From a virus, in the IMG/VR virus record IMGVR_UViG_3300046006_002975, positions 1 to 64,000 of that record: 64,000 bases of DNA. One strand, 5' to 3'. The notes under the pieces are model-generated. The model was not told the origin of the DNA. It worked only from the letters and a program-made list of their open reading frames with translations, and did not search any database. Shown piece by piece: positions 1 to 5,960 of the stretch. The position numbers were made by a program, and so were the translations under genes. How positions within the stretch are numbered: position 1 is the first letter of the stretch; every line of letters starts with the position of its first letter.

Positions 1-579
1 AGAGGAATTCATAAATGTTATCCATCTATTACCAATGTCTTGGGTTCCACTGCTGATAAAACTCATCTTAATGAATGGCGGAAACGCATTGGAGATAACG
101 AAGCTGATCGTATTTCCGCCAATTCATCTAAAAGAGGAACTAATCTTCACCTAATGTGCGAAGATTATCTTAACAATAGACCTCTTTCTTGTAAAATGCC
201 TGATGCATTGGAAATGTTTTATTCGCTTAAACCTGTTTTAAATAGAATTAATAACATTCATTGCCAAGAAGCAACTCTATACAGTGATAAATTGCAAATT
301 GCTGGAACTGTTGATTGTATTGCTGAGTTTGATGGATTATTATCTGTAATTGATTTTAAGAATTCGCGTAGGGATAAAAAAGAAGAGTGGATTCAAGATT
401 ATCTGCTACAGGAAACTTTTTATGCCCTAGCATATCAAGAAATGACTGGTAGTAAAATTAAACAGATCGTAACAATAATTGCGGTTGAAGATCGAAAACC
501 TCAAGTTTTTGTTAAAGAGATTAGACCTTATATTAAGCCATTAGTTGAAAGAAAACGTTTATATTTAAATAAATATTAG
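1..579 (+). CDS. RecB/Cas4-like PD-(D/E)XK exonuclease, 5' end missing
   Basis: The reading frame is open from base 1, so the start lies upstream of the window; 192 residues remain. The nuclease core is visible: AGTVDCIAEFDG followed by VIDFKNSRR gives the Asp and the D-x-K of the PD-(D/E)XK fold, and a downstream QETFYALAY supplies the conserved Gln/Tyr helix of RecB-like nucleases. An N-terminal YPSITNVL and a KRGTNLH segment resemble the exonuclease family common in marine T4-like phages. It probably processes DNA ends in replication or recombination. A TTG at 40 could be mistaken for a start, but the residues before it belong to the family pattern. Confidence 0.75.
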   Translation, partial: RGIHKCYPSITNVLGSTADKTHLNEWRKRIGDNEADRISANSSKRGTNLHLMCEDYLNNRPLSCKMPDALEMFYSLKPVLNRINNIHCQEATLYSDKLQIAGTVDCIAEFDGLLSVIDFKNSRRDKKEEWIQDYLLQETFYALAYQEMTGSKIKQIVTIIAVEDRKPQVFVKEIRPYIKPLVERKRLYLNKY

Positions 580-603
580 ATACACAGTTATTTGAGGTCT
601 ATA

Positions 604-1461
604 ATGAAAACGTTTAAACAATTTATTTTTGAATCGGCAAAGCCAAAAGAATATGAAGTAATCTCTAACAGTCATGGAGCGCATGCTGCTATTGAAAACC
701 CCTATCATAAAAAAACAAAAGAATATGAAGTAATTTCTAATTCGCATGGATCTCATGCGAGTAAACCAACAAAACTAAAGGAAAATACTGAACATCCTAG
801 TTTTGAAGAGCATTTTATGCCTAAAATTAAATCTACTGATGATCGTAATGAATTTAATAAAGGTATGGATGATCATATGGATAATTTACATGAAGCTCAT
901 CCTCATTCAGCTAGAGGAGAATTTCATCAAAATTTTTTCACGCAAGGTTCTTCGGGTATAACTGCAGATTTAATTGGTCATCATACAGAAGGTACACCAT
1001 TAAAACATGGTAAATTTGTAAACGATTTGGATAAACATGGGTTCGTACCAGCTAAACATAAATTCGATACCTATTCTGGTGTTGGTTTTAATATTAAAAA
1101 CGCTAAACCTGCTGGTAAAAGTAAACAAGGTAATCTAGTTTATCATCAACCAACTTATCTATCTTCTTCAATCGATAAACACGTTGCCAATTCTTTTGCA
1201 TTAACTGCCGCAAGAAAAAATGATACTAAAGATGCTCATATATTGCATTGGCATCACGATGAACACGATCCTGTTGGCGTTGTTGGTAATAACAGCGAAT
1301 ATCCTCAAGAACTTGAAGTATTAATCCCAAGAACTGAGTCAACAGAAGCAAAACATCATATCGAACATTTAGGAACTGACAAATATAATGATCAATTTGG
1401 TAATACAGTTCATGTACATCATGTTAAACGTATTCCAGAATCAGAAATAACAAAGGATTAA
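604..1461 (+). CDS. ADP-ribosyltransferase-like protein with capsid-targeting N-terminus
   Basis: Codes for 285 residues. ATG 604 is chosen because GAGG sits six bases upstream; an in-frame TTG at 592 is less likely. The N-terminus MKTFKQFIFE-S closely resembles the capsid-targeting peptide of T4 internal proteins (IPIII starts MKTYQEFIAE), and I-F-E/S fits the gp21 protease cleavage rule. Two copies of KEYEVISNSHG follow (residues 15-28 and 39-52). The C-terminal half has TYSGVGF, YLSSSIDKHVANSFA and ELEVLIPR, matching the strand, S-T-S-like and E-x-E elements of the ADP-ribosyltransferase fold; the usual first Arg is not obvious. I infer a protein packaged in the head and injected to modify host targets, as T4 Alt is. 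A close paralogue follows one base later. Confidence 0.68.
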   Translation: MKTFKQFIFESAKPKEYEVISNSHGAHAAIENPYHKKTKEYEVISNSHGSHASKPTKLKENTEHPSFEEHFMPKIKSTDDRNEFNKGMDDHMDNLHEAHPHSARGEFHQNFFTQGSSGITADLIGHHTEGTPLKHGKFVNDLDKHGFVPAKHKFDTYSGVGFNIKNAKPAGKSKQGNLVYHQPTYLSSSIDKHVANSFALTAARKNDTKDAHILHWHHDEHDPVGVVGNNSEYPQELEVLIPRTESTEAKHHIEHLGTDKYNDQFGNTVHVHHVKRIPESEITKD

Positions 1462-1615
1462 TATGAAATCATTTAAACAATTTATTTTTGAATCGGAAAA
1501 ACCAAAAGAATATGAAGTAATCTCTAACAGTCATGGATCTCATGCATTTATTGATAAAAATAAAAAAAAACCAAAGGAATATGAAGTAATTTCTAATAGT
1601 CATGGCGCTCATGCA
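646..1615 (+). repeat. Four copies of a 14-residue motif, and a 68-bp identical block nearby
   Basis: The motif KEYEVISNSHG(A/S)HA occurs twice in each of the two ADP-ribosyltransferase-like proteins, encoded at 646-687, 718-759, 1505-1546 and 1574-1615. The copies sit directly after the presumed capsid-targeting peptide and before the catalytic-looking domain. Farther on, 1102-1169 and 1970-2037 are identical over 68 bases although the flanks have diverged. The motif is not one I recognise. Confidence 0.85.
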
Positions 1616-2344
1616 AGTAAATCAACAAAACTAAAAGAAGAACGCCTACGTTTACACCCCCATCCAAGTTTTGAAGAACATTTTTTACCTAAAATTTCAT
1701 CAAAAAAAGAAAGTGATGCATATGACAAAGGTATTGGTAAAAGTATGGATACCTTACATAAAAATTATATGCATTCAGACGAAGGTAGAAAACAGTTAAA
1801 ACAGTTTACAGAAGGTTCTGCTGGTATAACTTCTGACTTAGTTAAACATCATACAAATAATAGACCTTTAATTCATAAAAAACAAATTGATAACTTAGAT
1901 AAACACGGGTTTATTTCGGCTAGGCATAAATTTGATACTTATTCCGGAGTAGGATTTAACATAAAAAATGCTAAACCTGCTGGTAAAAGTAAACAAGGTA
2001 ATCTAGTTTATCATCAACCAACTTATCTATCTTCTTCTATTGATAAACATGTTGCAGGCGAATTTGGTTTACAAGCTGCTAAAAGAAATAAATCTAAAGA
2101 CGTTCATATCTTGCATTGGCATCATAATGAAGGAAATCCGATTGGCGTTATAGGAAAACATAGCGAGTACCCTCATGAGCATGAAGTATTAATTCCTAGA
2201 ACCGAAACTACTGGAAATAGACATCATATTGAACATATAGGCACTGACAAATATAGAGACGATAACGGAAATACAGTTCACGTGCATCATGTTAAACGCA
2301 TTCCGGAATCGCAAATAACAAAGGATCCTAATGAAAAAGTTTAA
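1463..2344 (+). CDS. Second ADP-ribosyltransferase-like protein with capsid-targeting N-terminus
   Basis: Codes for 293 residues, a paralogue of the preceding gene. It starts MKSFKQFIFE-S (targeting peptide with a gp21-type I-F-E/S site), carries two KEYEVISNSHG copies at residues 15-28 and 38-51, and has the same domain: TYSGVGFN, YLSSSIDKHVAGEFGL and HEHEVLIPR (E-x-E). The N-terminal tract and a central 68-bp block are nearly or fully identical to the neighbour, while the region between (about residues 60-130) has diverged. That suggests duplication with later gene conversion or selection on selected parts. The product is probably co-packaged with its paralogue. The reaction is inferred from motifs only. 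Confidence 0.66.
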   Translation: MKSFKQFIFESEKPKEYEVISNSHGSHAFIDKNKKKPKEYEVISNSHGAHASKSTKLKEERLRLHPHPSFEEHFLPKISSKKESDAYDKGIGKSMDTLHKNYMHSDEGRKQLKQFTEGSAGITSDLVKHHTNNRPLIHKKQIDNLDKHGFISARHKFDTYSGVGFNIKNAKPAGKSKQGNLVYHQPTYLSSSIDKHVAGEFGLQAAKRNKSKDVHILHWHHNEGNPIGVIGKHSEYPHEHEVLIPRTETTGNRHHIEHIGTDKYRDDNGNTVHVHHVKRIPESQITKDPNEKV

Positions 2345-3056
2345 ACAATTAAGAGAAGAGTTAGTTAAAATATCTGGACAAAAAGGTTCGAATCCAGGTG
2401 GTACATATAAAGATACTGAAAAACATACTGAACATTATATTAAACACCCAGAAAATCCAGATCAAGCAAAAACAGAAGTTTTATCTTCTAAACTTCATGA
2501 ATTAATGGGAATTCACACACTTAAACCTAAATTAGTTAATGTTGAACGAAATAAAACTTCAGTATCAACAGAATTTAATCATAATCTTGAACCAGTTACT
2601 TCTAAACATATTCCGCATTTAACTAGTGAACATCATAAACAATTAGGTAAAATCTATGCTGCTGGTGTTCTTACTAAAAATTGGGATGCGATGGGAACTG
2701 GTATAGAACACGGGCAAGGAAACGTTTCCCTAGATAAAAAGAAAGGTCATCTTGTTTCAACAGACCAAGGCGGATCTTTTAATTTTAGAGCACAGGGCGG
2801 ACATAAAGATTATGGACATGATATAGCAGAAAAAGATTCTTTGAAAAACCCTAGTATGTCAGAGGGAGCTAAGTTCTTTAATAAAGCAATGGAACATCCT
2901 GGAGTTCGAGAACATGTTGTTAACTCGTTAAAAAGTATGCATCCAGATAAAGTTCATGAGGCATTTAAATCCTCTGGATTAAGTAACTGGGAAGAATTGC
3001 ATAATAATTTTACACAAAGACATAAAAAACTGCTTGACAATCTAGAATCTTCGTAG
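2331..3056 (+). CDS. HipA/PI-kinase-like fold protein, probable packaged effector
   Basis: Codes for 241 residues and overlaps the end of the previous gene by 14 bases, so it is translated in the same operon. The start MKKFKQLREE resembles the targeting peptides of the two genes before it, with a less perfect cleavage site. The centre reads NWDAMG, GNVSLDKKKGHLVSTDQGG and FNFRAQGG, which recalls the catalytic-loop and metal-binding motifs (NWD, GN, then DxGG-FRAQG) of kinase-like proteins found in phage and effector families. I infer a phosphotransferase-like injected protein; the substrate is unknown. The last codons contain a consensus sigma-70-type promoter for the genes downstream. Confidence 0.5.
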   Translation: MKKFKQLREELVKISGQKGSNPGGTYKDTEKHTEHYIKHPENPDQAKTEVLSSKLHELMGIHTLKPKLVNVERNKTSVSTEFNHNLEPVTSKHIPHLTSEHHKQLGKIYAAGVLTKNWDAMGTGIEHGQGNVSLDKKKGHLVSTDQGGSFNFRAQGGHKDYGHDIAEKDSLKNPSMSEGAKFFNKAMEHPGVREHVVNSLKSMHPDKVHEAFKSSGLSNWEELHNNFTQRHKKLLDNLESS

Positions 3057-3062
3057 TATAAT
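3034..3062 (+). promoter_or_regulatory. Perfect sigma-70-type promoter (early/middle class)
   Basis: TTGACA at 3034-3039, a 17-base spacer, then TATAAT at 3057-3062 inside the nonamer TAGTATAAT. It lies across the end of the kinase-like gene and points to the gene at 3096. The same TAGTATAAT occurs at three other promoters in the window. Confidence 0.85.
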
Positions 3063-3095
3063 AAATTTATGTTAACTTTGAGTGGGAATTAAATT

Positions 3096-3452
3096 ATGTG
3101 GATATGTACAAATTATGGGTTTTTTAGTATTGTTAAAGTAAATCCATTATATATAAATGATGGTGATAATGCTGTAAATGAAGTTTTTGCTATTAGAGCT
3201 AGAGATATAAAACATTTACAGCACGGGTTTCCAAATAAAAAAGTTTTTCAATACCCTAACTCAGATTATGGATACAGGGTATATTTGACTGTAGAAGAAT
3301 TAAATGAATTTTTGTTAAATGAAGTTCAACAAATAAATTATGCCAACTTTAAAAATTCAGTTAAGGATTCCAAATTACATAAATTCTTTAGTGAGATTTG
3401 GTATTTGGGAGTTTCTATTTTATGCGATAAACCTAATAATCGGAGGGTATAA
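3096..3452 (+). CDS. Small conserved phage/bacterial protein of unknown function
   Basis: Codes for 118 residues. The pattern MWICTNYGFFSIV, IRARDIKHL, YGYRVYLTVEE, NYANFKNSV and a C-terminal His/Trp-containing helix matches a small family I know from bacteria and phages (typically starting MWxxTxxGFFS, with RAR and YxNFKxxV motifs) that has no assigned role. It is the first gene behind a consensus TTGACA/TATAAT promoter, so it is probably made early. A late promoter box overlaps its last codons. Confidence 0.6.
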   Translation: MWICTNYGFFSIVKVNPLYINDGDNAVNEVFAIRARDIKHLQHGFPNKKVFQYPNSDYGYRVYLTVEELNEFLLNEVQQINYANFKNSVKDSKLHKFFSEIWYLGVSILCDKPNNRRV

Positions 3453-3455
3453 ATA
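3448..3455 (+). promoter_or_regulatory. T4-type late promoter TATAAATA
   Basis: Exact TATAAATA -10 box at 3448-3455, about 130 bases before the cell-wall hydrolase gene. It would give late, gp55-directed expression of the lysis gene. GGAG and CTCC flank the box as a small inverted repeat. Confidence 0.7.
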
Positions 3456-3585
3456 CTCCTATATCATTAAGTTTTGAAATTTTTTAACAAAATTAGTAGC
3501 TTTTCAGGAAAAGATAAGTCCTAATTTCATAATTAAAAGTATTTGCTGGGATTGTATTGGATGCTTTTTAAGGAGAAAAACAAAG

Positions 3586-4077
3586 ATGTATTCAATTGCG
3601 AAAAAGGCGATAATTCTTGCTATTCTAATAATAATATCTAAAGCGAGTTTCGCAGAATCGTTATATGACGAATCAGAAAAAACGTGCTTGGCTAAAGTAA
3701 TTTATCATGAAACCAGAGGAGAACCTTTATCTGGTAAAAAAGGTGTAGCTAAAGTTGTCTTAAATCGAAAATCCGATAAACATTTTCCCAAAACAATATG
3801 TTCAGTAGTTAATGAAATTACTACTCATAAAGGGAGAAAAGTCTGTCAATTTTCATGGGTATGTACCCGACCCAAAATTAAATGGGGTAGTGCTGAGTGG
3901 AAAAATAGTTTAGAATTATCTAATGATATTCTAAGCAACAAGGTTTCTCTTCCAGACTTTGGTTTAAATGTATTGTTCTTCAGAAGTATTAACTGCAGAC
4001 GAGGGTTTGGAAAGGGTAATTACAAGCTAGTGTCAAAACTAGGTAAAACTAACTTTTATACAAAGAAGATTGCTTAA
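3586..4077 (+). CDS. SleB/CwlJ-type cell wall hydrolase with signal peptide (endolysin)
   Basis: Codes for 163 residues. Residues 1-23 form a signal peptide: KK, a hydrophobic stretch LAILIII, and SFA before ES as a likely cleavage site. The mature part has LAKVIYHETRGEP with the family's catalytic Glu at about residue 42, then GVAKVVLNR, FPKTICSVV and CQFSWVC, all typical of the Hydrolase_2 (SleB) family that cuts peptidoglycan. AAGGAG lies ahead of ATG 3586. Because it carries its own Sec signal, it may reach the periplasm without a holin. It sits behind a late promoter, as expected for a lysis gene. The stop codon TAA overlaps the start of gp33 by one base. Confidence 0.82.
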   Translation: MYSIAKKAIILAILIIISKASFAESLYDESEKTCLAKVIYHETRGEPLSGKKGVAKVVLNRKSDKHFPKTICSVVNEITTHKGRKVCQFSWVCTRPKIKWGSAEWKNSLELSNDILSNKVSLPDFGLNVLFFRSINCRRGFGKGNYKLVSKLGKTNFYTKKIA

Positions 4078-4301
4078 TGGAAAACTTTGAAGAAATGCAT
4101 AAATTCTCGAATATTATTTTTGATAAAGTAAAATCGAGTAAACTAGAGTATCTAGATGCAATTGTATCGTACTGCTCGGAAAAGGAATTGGAAGTTGATT
4201 CGATTATATCGCTGATATCTCCAGCTCTTAAATCTAAAATGGAAGAAGAAGCTATTGGGCTGAGGTTGATAAAAAATTCATCTCCGCGCTTGACTTTTTA
4301 A
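4077..4301 (+). CDS. 33: gp33-like late transcription co-activator
   Basis: Codes for 74 residues, shorter than T4 gp33 (112). LEYLDAIVSYCSEKELEVD followed by SLISPALKSKMEEEA resembles the helical RNA-polymerase-flap-binding core of gp33 in marine T4-like phages, and the short hydrophobic tail LTF at the C-terminus suits a sliding-clamp contact. gp33 links RNA polymerase to the DNA clamp so that gp55-dependent late promoters fire; gp55 is encoded at 61640. Position directly before gp59 and gp32 agrees with T4 order. The identification rests on size, motif and synteny. Confidence 0.72.
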   Translation: MENFEEMHKFSNIIFDKVKSSKLEYLDAIVSYCSEKELEVDSIISLISPALKSKMEEEAIGLRLIKNSSPRLTF

Positions 4302-4318
4302 AAGTAGTATAGTATAAT
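4290..4318 (+). promoter_or_regulatory. Sigma-70-type promoter for gp59/gp32
   Basis: TTGACT at 4290-4295, 17-base spacer, TATAAT at 4313-4318 within TAGTATAAT. It overlaps the end of gp33 and lies 20 bases before gp59. Confidence 0.82.
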
Positions 4319-4338
4319 TATTGAGTAGGTGAAACAAA

Positions 4339-4935
4339 ATGTCAGGATATACAGCTTGTTGCTTATATCGAGCCTTAAAACTACATTTTACAACAGATTA
4401 TGATTTCAATAAGTATAAAGGAAAAGTAAAATATACTCCTGCGCAGTTTGATAAAAATTCACATAAATATGTGTATGAAAAACTTGCAAAGAAATTTAGC
4501 GATGAGGATCTTAAAAAATTCTTTATCGCTAATTTTTTGCAAAACGAAAACGTATGGGTTCAAGACTTGTTATCGCAGGAAGCATATGAAAATTTCGTAA
4601 AGTTTAATACGAAATGTCAATCATTATCTTATGTATTTGAAGGCGAGTTAATATCAATTTTTGGTGAAGAAAATCATAAATTGTTATTCAAATCAAATAG
4701 TGATGACCTTCCGTTATTGTTAACGAAGTTATTACGAAATGAAGTTTCTCCGGAAACTATATTAATTATGAATGAGTTTTTACATTTTCTACCTAAATGG
4801 GAAGTAAATATTAAAGATGAATTCGTTTGGCCAAAAGTTAAACTTAAATTGTTTAAATATAGGTCGTTTTTAGAGTATGATAAAAGTAAATTCAAAAAGA
4901 CGTTTATTAATACAGTTAAAGAATTTACCGAGTGA
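4339..4935 (+). CDS. 59: gp59 helicase loader
   Basis: Codes for 198 residues (T4 gp59 has 217). The all-helical protein shows the family features: an N-terminal YRALKLHFTTDYDFNKYKGKV, then KYVYEKLAKKFSDEDLKKFF, FIANFLQNENVWVQDL and a basic C-terminus. gp59 binds forked DNA and gp32-coated single strands and loads the gp41 replicative helicase. The gene is first behind a TTGACT/TATAAT promoter and directly before gp32, its known partner; this fits expression before late genes. Confidence 0.88.
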   Translation: MSGYTACCLYRALKLHFTTDYDFNKYKGKVKYTPAQFDKNSHKYVYEKLAKKFSDEDLKKFFIANFLQNENVWVQDLLSQEAYENFVKFNTKCQSLSYVFEGELISIFGEENHKLLFKSNSDDLPLLLTKLLRNEVSPETILIMNEFLHFLPKWEVNIKDEFVWPKVKLKLFKYRSFLEYDKSKFKKTFINTVKEFTE

Positions 4936-4996
4936 AATAAGTTGTGTTAAGTTGTTAATACATTGTTTAAATTAATTGTTAATAAGGTGTTTATAT

Positions 4997-5929
4997 ATGG
5001 ACTTTTCTAAATTAAAAAAATCATCAGGCTCAAACTTAGAAAAAATGGCTAAAGCTGTTGAGCAAATGGCTGGCGGTAATCAAAATAGCGATGCAGATGA
5101 ATACTGGAAATGTGAGTTAGACAAATCCGGTAATGGTTATGCGGTCATTCGCTTTCTTCCAACATCTCCAAAAGATGCGGAATCAGATGGTCTTCCATGG
5201 GCAAAATACTATGATCATGGCTTTCAAGGTCCAGGTGGTTGGTATATCGAGAAATCTTTAACGTCAATCGGTCTTGACGATCCGTTAGGAAAATATAATA
5301 GCGAACTATGGGAATCAGGAATTGAGGCTAACAAAGAGCAAGCACGTAAGCAAAAACGTCGATTGCATTATGTCTCTAACATTTATATTGTTAAAGATAC
5401 AAAACATCCTGAACATGAAGGAAAAGTATTTAAATATGTTTATGGTAAGAAAATTTTTGAAAAAATTACTCAAGCCATGAATCCTCAGTTCGAAGATGAT
5501 AAACCAATCGATCCATTTGATTTCTGGTCTGGTGCAAACTTCAAATTAAAAATTCGTAAAGTTGATGGTTATCAAAATTATGATTTAGCTGAATTTGATA
5601 GCGCAGGTCCGTTGTTTGACGACGATGATAAATTAGAAAAACTTTGGAAATCACAATATTCTTTACAAGAATTATTAGAACCTAAAAACTTTAAATCCTA
5701 TGCAGATTTAGATGCTAGATTAAAAAGAGTTTTAGGTCAAACTAATCAATCAAAATATAAAACTGCTGAAGATTATACAGCAAAATCTCTTGATGAGGTT
5801 GAAGATGAAGTATTTGTACAAAACGTAGTTGAAAAGAAAACTACTGCTTCATTTGCTAAAGCAGTAATTGATGATGAAGAAGATGATGATATGAGTTATT
5901 TCAGTAAATTAGTCGGTGATGATGACTAA
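4997..5929 (+). CDS. 32: gp32 single-stranded DNA-binding protein, zinc-less form
   Basis: Codes for 310 residues from ATG 4997, which has AAGG upstream and begins MDFSKLKKSS; an in-frame ATG at 4976 would add seven residues unlike the family. Features are the basic N-terminal B-domain, the OB-fold core (YAVIRFLPTSP, YISN-type segment LHYVSNIYIVKD, FDFWSGANFKLKIRKVDGY) and a very acidic C-terminal tail ending DDEEDDD-MSYFSKLVGDDD that recruits partner proteins. The three Cys that bind zinc in T4 gp32 are absent: the region reads YIEKSLTSIGLDDP, and the whole protein has a single Cys. This zinc-less version is known from cyanophages. A strong terminator follows. Confidence 0.95.
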   Translation: MDFSKLKKSSGSNLEKMAKAVEQMAGGNQNSDADEYWKCELDKSGNGYAVIRFLPTSPKDAESDGLPWAKYYDHGFQGPGGWYIEKSLTSIGLDDPLGKYNSELWESGIEANKEQARKQKRRLHYVSNIYIVKDTKHPEHEGKVFKYVYGKKIFEKITQAMNPQFEDDKPIDPFDFWSGANFKLKIRKVDGYQNYDLAEFDSAGPLFDDDDKLEKLWKSQYSLQELLEPKNFKSYADLDARLKRVLGQTNQSKYKTAEDYTAKSLDEVEDEVFVQNVVEKKTTASFAKAVIDDEEDDDMSYFSKLVGDDD

Positions 5930-5932
5930 ATG

Positions 5933-5960
5933 AAAAAGGGAGCTTCGGCTCCCTTTTTTT
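5933..5960. terminator. Bidirectional terminator between convergent operons
   Basis: Stem GGGAGC / GCTCCC closed by a TTCG tetraloop (5938-5953), flanked by five A on the left and seven T on the right, so it can work on both strands: after gp32 on plus and after the tape-measure gene on minus. The same hairpin recurs at 55235-55260. Confidence 0.93.

Noticed and set aside
4976-4996. Upstream ATG of gp32 adding MLIRCLY
   Set aside because: The family start MDFSKLKK lies at 4997 with a better placed ribosome site.
4936-4996. Repeated TTGTTAA-like strings before gp32 as an autoregulatory operator
   Set aside because: Suggestive of the unstructured leader bound by gp32 in T4, but the sequence is simple and AT-rich and no pseudoknot could be supported.
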